A stretch of DNA of 64,000 bases, from assembly GCA_003254905.1 (NCBI GenBank), contig QANU01104693.1:310001-374000 (forward strand). Reading direction: 5' to 3'. Within the stretch, counting starts at the first letter, position 1; the number at the start of each line of letters is the position of its first letter. A program made the position numbers and the translations under genes. Below, one piece after another: positions 1-12,289 of the stretch. Source of the stretch: Nissolia schottii. Its lineage: Eukaryota; Streptophyta; Magnoliopsida; Fabales; Fabaceae. The notes below the pieces were generated by a model that searched no databases, was not told the origin of the DNA, and saw only the letters and a list, made by a program, of their open reading frames with translations.

Positions 1-2009
1 CTACAGCCCTACTTGAAATGATCACCTCTCACGTCCAAATAGTTCTACAAATTCTGTTGAAGGAAGAACTTTATGCAAGACTATCCATTGCTTACTTCTC
101 TAAGAAGCTATACCCAAGGATGCAACAAAAGTCTGCATATGTGAGAGAATTATATGCCATAACTGAAGCCTAGACAAGTTTAGACATTATTTACTTGGCC
201 AGAAATTTGTGATCAAACCAGATAAAAAAAGTTTGAAGTCCCTACTGGACCAGACACTATTGGATTTTACTTTTCAATACAATACAAATCTGACAAGGAA
301 AATATCCTTGATGATGATTTATCAAGATCTTGCAACGTGGCAGTTTCAACCCCGACCAATGAGTGGTTAACAGAATTACTGCAGGCAATTGCAACAGATG
401 CAGTGTTAGCAACCATTCTATAGAAATGTGAATCAAATCCTACATCTCAAGGCCACTACAGTAAACAGCAAGGTCTCATATATTTTGGAAGGGAAGATTG
501 GTGATTCCTAGAAAACGTCAGCTCAAGGATACTATCATAGGGGAATTTCACAACTGCTCTCAAGGTGGCCATTCTGGAATTGCTAGAACAATTGTTAGGA
601 TTGCCTCTCAGTTTTATTGGCCTTCTATGCAAGTGGATAAAAAGGAATATGTACAAAATTGTTCTATTTGTCCGCAAGCCAAATCAGAGACCTCTTTACC
701 TGCAGGATTGCTCCAACCACTAGCAATTCCTTATCAAGTTTAGGAAGAGATTCCATGGACTTCATTACAGGCTTACCTTGCTCACATGGCTATATTTTCA
801 TCTTGGTAATTGTGGATCGATTGACTAAATTTGCCCATTTTGTGGGACACAAAGCTGATTATACAAGCAAGAGTGTTGCTGAGACGTTCATTTCTCATGT
901 TGTCAAATTACATGGAATAACAAAGTCTATTGTAACTGACAGGTATAAGGTATTCATAAGTCATATTTGGCAGCAACTATTTCAGATGAAGGGGACTGAA
1001 TTAGAAAGAAGCACAAACTACCATCTTCAAACTGATGGCCAAACAGGAAAATCCCTTGAGTTGTATTTAAGGGGTTACTCATTCCAAAACCTGAAAGTTT
1101 AGTATAAGCTCCTCTCTTGGGAAGAGTACTGGTACAACACCAGTCATCACAACATCATCTCAATGACCCCATTCAAGGCCTTATACAGGCAAGATACCCC
1201 ACAAGTGATCAAATATGAACACAACAATGCAGACCCTCCATCATTGCAAGAAATGCTAGCCGAAAGGGATGAATTACTCCATCAACTCAAGGAAAATCTC
1301 AGCAGAGCTCAGAGTTATATGAAGCAACAGGCAGACAAGAACAAAAGAGAAATGAGCCTGGAGGTAGGGGACCTAGTATTGGTTAAGCTGCAGCCATATA
1401 GACAGCAATCCGTGGCATTAAGGAAGCACCAGTGGGAATGAAATACTTTGGACCATTTAAAGTCCTAGCTAAAGTAGGAAAGGTTGCCTGCAATATTAAG
1501 CTGCCAGTAACTGCCAAGATACACAATACATTTCATGTATCACAGCTCAAGAAATTTCATGGACCGTCATTTCCTCCTTACATGCCATTACCATTGCAAA
1601 CAGCAAAATGGGGACCAATCCTACAACCAGTGGCAATACTGAAGAGTAGAGAAATTATGCAAGGCCAAAACAAGATCAAATAAATTCTAGTCCCATCGGA
1701 GAATATGACAGACAAGGAAGCCACTTGGGAGAAACTCGAAGAGTTCAGAAAAACACACTCACACTTCAACCTTGAGGACAAGGTTGCTTTAAAAGAAGGA
1801 CGTAATGCAACAAATAAGAAGGGCAATGAAGGAAATTCAATCTGTAGCTGCCAAAAAGATGTTCACTCCAATGAGCATAACAATCATGAGGCCATCATTG
1901 GCAATCGGTAGCCTCGTGGCAACCAATCCACCAATTCAGGAGCTGCGCAGAAGCAAGAGGGAGAGAACCTACAACTCTAAATTGAGGGATCATCACCTCA
2001 CATGAGGCA
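1..2009 (+). mobile_element. Ty3/gypsy chromovirus pol remnant (RNase H, integrase, chromodomain)
   Basis: Broken reading frames follow the order of a chromovirus polyprotein. At about 180-400 there is RNase H-like sequence (GQKFVIKPDKKSLKSLLDQ). At 498-743 lies the integrase HHCC zinc module (GGHSGIARTI, then C-SIC-P). At 744-1100 is the integrase core with MDFITGLP, DRLTKFAHF and TDGQTG. At 1163-1683 is the C-terminal integrase region (GPFKVLAKVGKVACNIKLP, FHVSQLKKFHG), followed by chromodomain-like sequence to about 1800 (ATWEKLEEF, NLEDKV). The frame shifts near 740 and 1435, and an in-frame TAA lies near 1681. The usual catalytic Glu after TDGQT reads Gly, so the core is dead as well as interrupted. 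The element enters from the left edge, so gag and the 5' LTR are not seen. Confidence 0.9.
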
Positions 2010-2677
2010 TGACTAATGTGAGATATAATTTCCTTCTCTGACAGAACTTCATACTCATCATTCTTCTAATTGTCTTACTCATCTCTTAATTCATCTATCA
2101 GGTGAGCTATCTGAAGAATAGTGCATGATTGGATCATGAAGCTTGAGTCACAATCCTTTATGCCGTGCAGGTGAGCTTGCATGGGAGGCTGGTGATCTCA
2201 AGGCGGTGGAGGGAAGAACCACTCAGCCTGAGTGATTCTGATTCTTGTTTTATCACTTTCATGTTACTATTGCATTCAATTCGTTGCTGTAATTGAACTT
2301 AATCTGCTACTGTGTTATTGGTCTGAGACTAGATTGATTAATTTGAGGCATATCTTTCTGTAAAAGAGTTTGCATGCTACAGTATCTATAAAATTTGACA
2401 AGTGTATTTAAGAAATTTTTACGAGAGGATATAATACAAACCTCATCAACAGTTCGAAAAGGCATGGTAATGACTGAAACAAATATAAATCTGTCCAAAG
2501 ATGAAATTCAAGCTGATTCATGGTGTAAGTTTGTACAAACGAGTTAAGATTTTGAGCCTCGTAGACAAGGAAATATAAAAGGGGGGAAAAAGGAAGCAGC
2601 ACAAATCAACTTAAATTTCTAGCCCGTTAATGTCAGTCAGATTGCACCGAAAGTTGTTCACTGAGTTAGTTAGAACA
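2010..2677. other. Interval between chromovirus remnant and SRF stop codon
   Basis: No gene is seen. The left part may contain the decayed 3' LTR of the preceding chromovirus, because it follows the Arg/Lys-rich end of its polyprotein. The right part, up to 2677, should hold the 3' UTR of the minus-strand SRF gene. I could not place a poly(A) site with confidence. Confidence 0.4.
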
Positions 2678-5600
2678 TCAGGCAGATAAGTAGCTCAATG
2701 TCGGTGAAGCCATGAAGCGAGAAGTAGTTGTACGGAAAGACCTGTCAAGGGGATCAAGGTCATAACCATCTGCTACACTGCCCTTTGACATGTTGAGCTT
2801 TTGCGAAAACGATACAAGAGAGTCCATAATTTCAGATATTGGAGGACGGAACTCTTTTACAGGCTGTATTTATGGAAGAAACAACACAAAGTAGAGCGAA
2901 TATAGTGTAAAGAAACAAAATTGGCAGGACACAATCACGAGAAAATTCAATTTTTTTCTGTTAACTTGTTAAAAAGTGCTAATACCTGTATGCAGAGCAA
3001 GATTATATCAGCATAACGAGAGAGAGCCTTGGATGAAAATGTCCGTTTAATTGCCGGGTCAACCATTTGTTCCAAACTCTCGCTGTCATGAAGCCTGATT
3101 GAGGCCCATTTTGCTAGATATTGCTCTTCCCTGGGTCTGGAACTGTGTTACAAGAAAAACAGACACATACCATTCAGTTCAACCCATGGAAACATATGAA
3201 ACGCCACAAGATAGATGAAAAAACATTTTCGACCAAAAATAAAAAATGAAAAAACATAAGCATACCCATCGAAAGGTTCCCTTCCGGTTAACAGTTCCAG
3301 AAGTAACACCCCAAATGCATAGATGTCACCTCTTGTGCTGCCAGTTCCTGGTTGGCCGTGGTCAGGTGAACAATAGCCTGTATCTTTTATAGTAATCTCA
3401 GAAGCCTGGCTCCAAATGTCACCAAAGTCCGTAAGGTTTAGAAAAGATTACTATCTAGCTACCGCTTCAATTTGCAACTACTAATTTGTAAAATCTAAGG
3501 ACCTTTTAACTATATACTAAAAGTTGCAATCAATTTTTTGCCCTTCAAAAATACTCGTACCTGATGAACAAGGTATCCATGATCTATCTTCTAGTACTAA
3601 CTTAATGTTTAGTATGGTTTCAGTTATGAAAACCTTAGTAGCTATCACTTAATTCAACTTGAAGCTGACTACTGCAAAAACTTACTCGAGTTTTGACTTT
3701 GTTGCTCGTAAGTGGTCTCAAAATAGTCAAGCCGCATTCACAAACACGAGGCATCAGATTTTCGTCCAGTAGAATATTGGCAGACTTCAAGTTACCGTGG
3801 GCCACAGGAGGGGAGAAGGTGGAGTGCAAATAACTGCAAATATTTGTGTAGGCGAGTATGTAATGTTTCATGGTTGAGTCACATAATGCTGATTCTAATT
3901 TTCATATAACAAGTATAAATTTGAGTGGCAACAGCAAAGTGGAACTTACTCCAGAGCCTGAGCAACACCTAGAGCAATCCGGAGGCGGATGGCCCATGAC
4001 AAAGGTTTATATGCTTCACTGTGAAGAGCATCGTCTAGATTTAAATCTCTTACATACTCGTAGACAAGGAGATGCTGTCCGTGCTCCAAACAGTAACCTT
4101 TAAGTGCAACGATGTTGGGATGCTTCAAACGTGCAGCGGTGCAAACCACATCTAAGAACTTTTCCTCTTCACTGAAAGACAGGCCCGCCATGTTGATATT
4201 CTTCACGGCCAAAACCTTTGAAAAAGAAAAGGGAATGTGTAAATTGAAAGCAATAGTTTATGAAATCAAAATTCTTGAATGCTCTTAGAATAAGGCTTTT
4301 TATACATCGTGGTAGTGGTCCTTGTGTCTCCTAATATACATAATGTGTTAGAGGACCAATGAATTTAGAGTAAATAAAAAGGCTTGGATACAATAGCATG
4401 CAAGATTTTCTTTTATTAAATCTCGGCCGTGACGCATTGTTTAAAATATAACTTAAAATTCGTACCTTGTTGTCTGGAAATTCAGCTCTGTAAACAGGGC
4501 CAAGAGATCCCTCTCCAATAAGACTGTCTTCGCTAAAGCTGTTTGTAGCCAACTGAATCTCCGCTACGGTGTACACTTTCGTCCTTCCAGTGAATCTGTC
4601 TCTTTCGGAAAAACTCCTCCTTGTTGTTTCCCCAGTTATTTTATGGTTCTGGGTAGGTAATCGCCTTGGACCCAAAAGGGATGCAGAATTGAAAGGTGGG
4701 ATTTGCAGGCTCTCATCTACTGCAGCAGAAGAGATCTCTATCTCCATTAAAAATGGAGAGAGAACATAGGGAAGAAAAGAAAAACATAAATAGACTTGCA
4801 AAATAGAAACAGAAAGAAATTGGGTGAAAGCCGAGGGTGACAACTGACTGAATTGCAACGTTTGCATATTCAATCATTTTAATGTTAAATCTACAAATGG
4901 AATGAACAGAAGAATTTTGTCATCTTAATGTTACCTTTGGCTAGAGTGATTGGGTGCGCAGGGAATGAACTATGGATGCTTTCCAGGCTCTTCAGTCTCT
5001 GAAATCTGTTCAAACGAACTGCAATGAAGAGCGCCAGTCCTGTTGCCAATAATGTCACTCCACCGACCATAAAAGCTATTCCTCCAGGGCCGATGCGTTT
5101 CTTATTGTGCTTTATTACTATAGGAGGAGCATAGTTTTCGATGGCATTTGCCTGAGTTGTAGGTGGACGAGTAGTATTGTGCTCAACTGGTGCATTGTCC
5201 AAAGGAAACGGCCAGGGAGGAGAGTTGTCCACTGCCTGGAATTTATTCCCTCCAATCCTAATTTAAGGTATATAGTTATGTGCTCATTTATTTCACATCC
5301 AGGAATGAAATTGCAGGTTATGAAAACTGGTAATAATCAATACTAACCATAAGTTTGGTATGGACTGAAAATGCTGTGGAAGAATCCCACTGAACAGATT
5401 ATCTTGAATGTTCCTGGCAAAATAGATACATACATGAGTGGAACTGTAGTCATATATTGTGAAAAATAAATAAATTCTAAGCGATAACGTACAAATCAAC
5501 GAGTGGAAGCTCAGCCAGGTAGGTGACTGATCCAGTGAATCTGTTATTTTGCAGGAACCTACAAATACGCACACGCTACAGATCAAACCAACATGACCCT

Positions 5601-7794
5601 AATTATAGGAAAGTCCTATATTGACTCTAACAAAATGGAAATACAAATCAAGATTAGGAAAAATGAGTGAGCGGTGTAAGAAAGAAGAAACATACAATCT
5701 ACCAAGGTTTGTCAGGGAGCCAAATGAACTCGGCAGATCTCCAGTGAAATTATTGTATGAAAGGTCCCTGATGAAAGGAAATCAGAATTTGATGTTCCGG
5801 ACAAAAATTTGAACAAAACAGTCTAGCTCTGGTGCTTCACAAGTCTCAACTATCATTTGCATTTCAATATAAAAAGACAGTTACGAGGTCTATGTTATCT
5901 GGCAGGTTAATTTTTACTTATTGTATTTTATATGGTTACACGCACTTCTCTAGCACTTGTGGATTATTGAATATTGAGAAGGTTTATATTGGCTTCATCA
6001 TTTGCTCTTACATATCTGGAAAATTCAAGATTAATATGCCGAGAAAGCTATTTATGGAAATGCTTTAAGTTTCAAGTACCTAAAATTTCTTTCCCATTGA
6101 ATTAGTTATTCCTTCTACTTTTTGAATATGCAAAAGCAAAAGCACCCAGGTTAAGAAGACATACATTTCTTTGAGATTATCCAAGCCAGTAAACACGTTG
6201 CCAATTGGTCCATATAAGAAATTGCTGCTTAAATTCCTGCAAGACAAGTAGGATAAATGATGATTTCACAGCCATTTACAAAACTCAATCATCATCTCAT
6301 ACTTAAGGAAACCATAGAATATTAAGAAGCATTTTGTCAATGGACTTTCTCAAAGTTGGACTAATCAATACTACTGAAACTCACAGATGTCTTAGTTTCT
6401 TCATGGTTGATAATGAATGGGGGATATTTTGGGTCAAATAGTTGCAAGCCATATTTCTGCCACACAGAAGAATGGTCAGAACAACACACAGCAGAAGATA
6501 CATGCATTCTTATTTATAAGTAAGGCAGAGAATTTAGTCATGCAGGAACAAAATGAGTTGACCAGTAGGCTTACATGTGTGTGGCATTCGGGGGTAACCC
6601 ATATGGTATTTCACCCACCAAGTTGTTAGAACTGACATCACTAAAGAAGCCAGAAAAGGGAAGTAAGTACATTGCTGAATTTGACAAGAAACCTTGAATT
6701 ACTTAAAGCAATATAATTACTTACAGGTGCTTCAAGTTCTGTAGATTATAGAGCAAGCCTCCAAGATACCCCGTGAGGTTTAATCCTTGAATTTTGCTGC
6801 ATGGGGACAAAAAACAAGGCTAATATTTATTGATTGCATTATGATCAGAATGGGAATATCATCATCAGAGTTAATGCATTACATATGTATTACTGAAGAC
6901 CCAGAACATGCTACTCCTGTCCAAGACTCCTCACAAGGATCACCACCGTTCCATCCTTGCAGCAGAGGTGGATAGTTTAAGGTCTTGTATAGATCCTGGA
7001 GAGCTGTGACTATTTATTGAAAATAAAAAATCACGAGTATGTAGTTTATTAGAAGAGAAAAATCTTTGTGCTGAAGTGTGCGATAAAATCAAATGAGTTC
7101 AATTTAAATTGAGTGTGTGATGATCAGTCACGTCATCTTTTCCTTATGTGCAAGTACGACCCCTACAAAGTACATGGATTTTCTATCCTATAGTCAAGTT
7201 TATCTCTATATCAATTCAACAATGACAAGAAACCCTGAACTGTTTTGGTTTTTATGTTCAGATTACCTGTCCAGATCGCAGTTTTAGAAACACTAACAAA
7301 ATCAAATAATAAAAGCTAAAGGCTGAAGCCAACATTTTGAATAAAGAGCATGAATGAGAAATTAAGCGTAGCCCTCAATCACTGGATATCTAGTTGAATT
7401 CCCTCATATTGCAGACATTTCCCTAACTTCAAGAACCAGATTCATATCGGACGAATGATTTCCCAAGCAGGGCAAATTGTACGTGGTTTTGAGTTCTTAG
7501 TACACTAGGAAATTATAATCAATTCCAAATCGTATGAATTTCCTTCACCATTATCTTGAAAGCGATTCAATTCAAAGACAAGGCAAAGTATAACCAATAT
7601 TCTTTGGAACCAAACAAAAGCAAGTTATTCAATCAATTTTCAACTAATTCGTTTCCAAAGAAAGATTGTATGTTGCACGAAAATGAATAACAAGTACCGT
7701 CAGGGGGATCAGTAAATGCCAAACCCTGAGAAATTGAAGTTGCCGAGAGGACAACGAGAACGAGATACACGTAGATGACGAAGCTGCGAACCAT
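2678..7794 (-). CDS. STRUBBELIG-receptor-family LRR receptor-like (pseudo)kinase, SRF2-like
   Basis: Sixteen exons join to 2202 nt (733 aa): 7698-7794, 6883-7009, 6725-6796, 6575-6640, 6385-6456, 6165-6236, 5696-5767, 5493-5558, 5348-5413, 4935-5257, 4466-4737, 3950-4215, 3686-3833, 3266-3405, 2986-3142, 2678-2863. All introns are GT-AG and the frame closes. The start follows from a signal peptide (MVRSFVIYVYLVLVVL) directly before the SRF-typical FTDPPD. Seven exons of 66 or 72 nt encode the LRRs (for example MDLSYNNFTGDLPSSFG). Then come a Pro-rich stretch, a membrane segment at about 295-317, and a kinase-like domain from about 415 to 690. The ATP lysine is present (AVK, K440), but HRD reads HGN (536-538) and DFG reads ECG (556-558). 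The protein is therefore probably a plasma-membrane pseudokinase receptor, as known for STRUBBELIG itself. Family assignment is firm; SRF2 over SRF1/SRF3 is from memory. Confidence 0.95.
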
Positions 7795-8170
7795 TTTCCA
7801 AGATAACCAGAATTTTCCTGGAAGGGACTGAACACACTGGAAAAAAAAAAATCAGAGCTCAGATTTTCTCTCCAATTTTCCAGAGCTTTCTCGGTTGCAA
7901 AACACAATTGAATAGAAGAGAGGAAAAAAAAAAGAACAAAGAGATTAATTAAAGAAAACAATGAACGTACCTGGTATTGTGATTCTTGTTTATTTTCACA
8001 CGCTCACTGTGAGTGTGAGTGTTCTTCAGCTGTAGGTGGGGTCCAAACAGGCGCAGCCGAGTTCGTTTTGTTGCTAACAGAAAGCTCAACGAGGCAGGAG
8101 GAGGAGGAGGAGGAGGGAGGCTGCTCGTTTTTCGTTAGTTGGTTTTGGCGCGCAACGGGCACGTGCAGCA
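7795..8170 (-). promoter_or_regulatory. SRF 5' leader with a UTR intron, and proximal promoter
   Basis: On the minus strand the leader appears to be spliced: a donor (CCAG then GTACGTTC) at 7970 and a pyrimidine-tract acceptor ending TTTCCAG at 7837 would remove 134 nt, leaving 7795-7836 joined to sequence above 7971. Upstream, at 8094-8118, is a purine run (repeated GAG on the plus strand) that is a CT-rich tract on the coding strand, a common plant core-promoter feature. No clear TATA box was found. Confidence 0.5.
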
Positions 8171-8533
8171 ATCACATGCCCTCGGCTTTGCGACTAATCA
8201 ACGTTCTTGATTAATATTTTTTTTTCCGTTTTTTTTTTTGCGGGTAACATTCCTGAATTATCCCAAAAAAAAAAAAAAAACCATTCCTGAGTTATATAAG
8301 ATTGGAAAGGATTGCGGGTGACGTTCATTATAAGTTTGGAATTTTAAGTTTTGCACATTTATGTTTTGTATAAAACATAAACAAAACATAAATGTGAAGC
8401 AAAGTATACTCGGTCCGTTTCATTGTATCTGTGGATTTTTTATTTTTGAGGGTTTCATAACATCTGTTATCTATAATATCTAAGTAACATTGTTTATTTT
8501 CTTTTATTTATACCTCTAATTAAAATGAGTCAT
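8171..8533. other. AT-rich interval with a strong hairpin
   Basis: No coding sequence is seen. The stretch contains T and A homopolymers near 8216-8280, the hairpin described separately at 8354-8396, and at about 8408 a Stowaway-like end (CTCGGTCCGTTTCATTG) for which no matching opposite terminus was found. Confidence 0.4.
8354..8396. repeat. 16-bp perfect inverted repeat, 11-nt loop
   Basis: CACATTTATGTTTTGT at 8354-8369 is the exact reverse complement of ACAAAACATAAATGTG at 8381-8396. Flanking TTTG/CAAA sequence could extend the stem slightly. It may be a small foldback element or an end of a MITE; no target duplication was identified. Confidence 0.75.
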
Positions 8534-11500
8534 TGACACACATCAAAACGTCACAATTTTAGTGTACAATTAAATAATAATTTATAAAAGATTAAGTAAC
8601 TCCAAAAATGTAAAAGGGTAAACCTAAGTTGTATATCAAGAAAATACAATTTATTTTTATTCTATTTAAATAAAATAAATGGGGGTTGAATGGTCATCAC
8701 AAATAAAATAAAATAAAAAATACAAAATAAAAAGAAAAGTATCATGCACACAGTTTTTCATAGATAAAAGATTAACTATCATTGGTCCAAAATTAATGTT
8801 CATGAAGGGTTGTTGTTTATTAGCAAAAGATCTCCAAATAACATGTGATTCGCTTAAAAAGATCACAATTGCATTCTCCTAAAAATTAACTAGTACAAAC
8901 ATTAACAACCAAGATTTCAGTCTTAACCACCTATACTAATTTTATAACCAATTGCACAACTCAATCTAATCAGAATAATCCCTAAATCCCTTTGCCAACT
9001 TGAATAATCATATTTAATCAATTTGAATTACTAATTCTAGTAAATCCTAATTCAACAAATCCTACGACCATCAAGATTTATCAATTTAGAATTATTCCTA
9101 ACTAATAGCATGTGATTGATATGTTATCACTCAAAAAAGAACGAGAGAGAATTATGAACAAACATTAAGCACATGAATCTTAATTTTATCCTAGTCCTAG
9201 AATTACCACATATAATGTATTAGAAAACTACTGCTCATAGATGGAGGATGCAAACTCAAAAATGAGAATCAAAATAAAAGAACCAAAATGAAATTGAATA
9301 AAAAATAGTGTGTCAATTCGAGAACAAGATTAAGGAACCCCGCGTATCAATGCGAATGCTCCAAAACTTTGAATCTATTGAACAAAAAAGCTAAACCACT
9401 ACTAATAATAACCTAAAGTGCAAAAAAAAAAAGAAAAAGGAAAAGGTGTAGAAAATAAAAGTAAAGGCAAGTTATGAAAAGGTGTTGTCCTCTCCTCTTT
9501 ACCCTAGGCTTATTTATAACTTAAAACACTAAAATTAGAGTTCGAAACAGCAAAGGCGGTGAAATTAGCATCAAATGACTCGTTGTAGTGGCCACAGAGG
9601 GTTGTGGGGGCACAACACTTCTTCAGCACTGCAACCTTGTGTGAGGACTGTAATGGTGCGATGTCCTAATAACTTAAATAATTATTTTATATACATATAC
9701 ACTTCAAGTTAATTTCATTTTAACTAGCTATTTATATATCTATTTACTTATTCAAAATGTTGATTTTTGTTGAGTTTGGAACAATTTTTAGCTGATATTT
9801 CAGTTCCAAGGCTCATTCATTCAAATGACAACAAGTGTCATTTGAATGAACATTGAAATATTCGTACCTGAGGCCAAAGAAATTGATTCATTATAATGCC
9901 TTGATTTATTTTGCGATTTTTGGCTTTCAGAGGCAGGTCTTTGAATGACATAACCAAGTCATTCCAATGACTCGTGTCCAAGGACGTTTTAAAGACACGA
10001 GAGGCTCATTTATGTTGAGTCCCCTCTCTCTATAACCCCATTTTCTCTGCTTTTCTCTAGAAAACCCAAAACCCTAACACAAATCCTCTTCAAACCTTCC
10101 ATATCACTCCAAATCACTTCAAATCCTTCATTCCACCTTCATTATCATCATCATCATCCTCCCTTGCTCTCTCTCTCTAGAACCTCCATTGGAGCTCTCT
10201 TGGAGTTTTTGGTGATGATCCTAGTGCTACCCGAAAATTCACTTCTCTTGGGTTATCCAAGGTAATTTCTTAACTTAAATCTTTTGTTGGTGTTGTGATT
10301 GAGTTGGGTACTTGATTATTCAAGTCTATGATTTGATTGCTTAGAACCCTAGGTTGAGATTTTGTGAGTATTAGTGATTTGGGTTAAATTGATCCTAACC
10401 CATGACCTTACCTATAGCCTATAGTGTTGGGAGGCTCCGGTAATTTTCCCCAGGTTTTGGCCAATGCGTAGATCAATTTCTCCACCGCCTTAAGGCTAGT
10501 GTTGTGAGTAGTTAGTTGTAATTGTAATTTATTTTCGCATATTGATATGTGTGTGTGTGTGAATTGAAAAATGTGTTTTCAAAAATGTAGTGAGAATCAA
10601 CTTGGTTCTTTTGAGAAATTTAAGAAATGGAACTATTTGTTTTTGAAAGGAAAATATTTTATGAACTAACATGTGGGACAAGATCCATTAGTATTCTTTG
10701 CATGAGGAAATCATTTACCGCGTATGATTTTACAGTGGCAATGTTCTATTCGTTTGGGAAACCAATACTTTGCGATTAAGATGCTGAGAAAAGAAAGATT
10801 GGATTGGTTTTGCTTTATAAATAGATTATGTCTGAAATGAATACTTTTAATGTTAGAAAATGGTTTTGGGTGAAGTCTTATCAGGATCTGTAGCCAACAA
10901 CAGTAGGCGTTGGACTTAGTGCACCATGACTTATGCACTCACTAGTAAGGGACATGTCATACTAGCCCGGTATGTAGGCCACGTTCTGGTTATATGCCCC
11001 TGATAGTAAGGGACAAATTATACTAGCCTGATACATTGAAGTCAATGTCTTCGTTTTGTTAAATGTATGTGAGAGTAACGGCTCTAACACGTTGTTGATA
11101 TTGTATTATATCCTGGCATGATGGAATTCCTTGAATATGTGGTTTATGAAAAATTTATGTTGAAACTAAAAAGAATATTTTCTATTTGATACATATATTG
11201 TAAATAACATAACCTTTTTTTTACTTGTTCCTTGTGCGCTATAATTACATCTACCTACCATTGAGTTTCCAAACTCACTCTTCGTTGTTTTCTCCCTTTC
11301 AGATATAAGTGTGGTCCGAGTTCCATTCCTCCTGCCTCCTAGATTGCGGAGGATTTTCTTCTTGCGGTGAGCCCAACTTGTACTAGGTTGTACTCGTTTT
11401 CTAATCTATTATATTATCTTGTCTTAGAATGCTCCAGTAAACCCACAGGCAGGATCCAACCGATTCTCGCTTCCGTAGTCATGTAGTTTTATGTTGATTG

Positions 11501-12000
11501 GAATTTAAATATGTAATTTAAGAATTATCTTGAACTTGCAAACTACTATGTTTTCTTTTGTTTGAGAAACTTCTGGATTTGCAAATTGATATCAGGTGTT
11601 TGTTTTCTTTGTTGGCATAAGCCTATATTCAAGGGAAACTATATCCGATTTTCTAAAAATTTGGTATGCGTGGCTTGCTAGGGGCCGTGGTCCCCTATGC
11701 GCCGTTCATGATTCCGATTGGGTCGTGACAAGCGGTATAACGCTTTTGCAGCTACAGCGATAATACAACACTGCAGCAGACTTAGAGAATTATTTTTCCT
11801 CTAATGTTTTCATGAAAGTTGTCCATATTTCAATTCTACATGAAATAGACTCAAATTTTGCCTCATTTAGACTTAGGATGAAGAAGTTATGCCTCGATCT
11901 TTGTGACAACTCCAATCTAAAATTTCAACATCATTGTTTTGACTTTCGGGCTAAAAAGGACCAAGTAGACTATCAATTCAGCTTTCTGGCTCTTTATCAG
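8534..12000 (-). mobile_element. Diverged Athila/Tat-type LTR, minus strand, split by another LTR
   Basis: Read on the minus strand, 8534-9661 follows the family of the solo LTR at 14800-16310. Shared landmarks include the end (AAATTATTATTT..., GTTTTGATGTGTGTCA), AATAAACAACA, and TTGTGCAATTGG after a GATTAG block, as well as a TATAAATA-type promoter near 9510. The upstream (U3) part appears to resume at 11731 beyond an inserted LTR, and reaches at least to about 12000. The right limit is uncertain: the minus-strand sequence TGTAACACCC at 12295-12304 could be its start, but the related LTRs begin TGATAGG. Divergence from the other copies is high, so this insertion is old. Confidence 0.6.
9662..11730 (+). 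mobile_element. LTR-like insertion (about 2.07 kb), probable solo LTR
   Basis: The segment starts TGTCCTAATAAC and ends GGGTCGTGACA, an ending common in plant gypsy LTRs. It has a promoter-like CTCTCTCTATAACCCC near 10023, a pyrimidine-rich leader, and a splice-donor-like AAGGTAATTT near 10260, but no open reading frame. The bases on both sides read as one older minus-strand LTR, which argues for insertion. The 5-bp flanks (TGCGA and AGCGG) do not match, so either the ends or the target-site duplication have changed. Confidence 0.5.
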
Positions 12001-12289
12001 AGTTACAGATCTTCCTCCTAGCTTTCCTACAATAAAATACATGAAAGGAATGTATGTATACTACTCATGTTAACAATGTGATAATCATAAATTTCAAGAT
12101 CGTTGTTTCCATGAATTGGTCAATGGAAAATCACAACTTACATTTGTGTCAAAGAGTTTCAAATCAAGAAAAGTATTAAATTGGTCCATATTTTCACACA
12201 TAAATATATTTCCAAAAATTAGGTCTAAAAGTAACCAAGCCGAAAGGTAACAACTAGTGAGCATTATGTACAACATAAGTATAAGTAGT

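Noticed and set aside
8408..8440. Stowaway-like MITE end (CTCGGTCCGTTTCATTG)
   Set aside because: No matching inverted end with a TA duplication was found within 1 kb.
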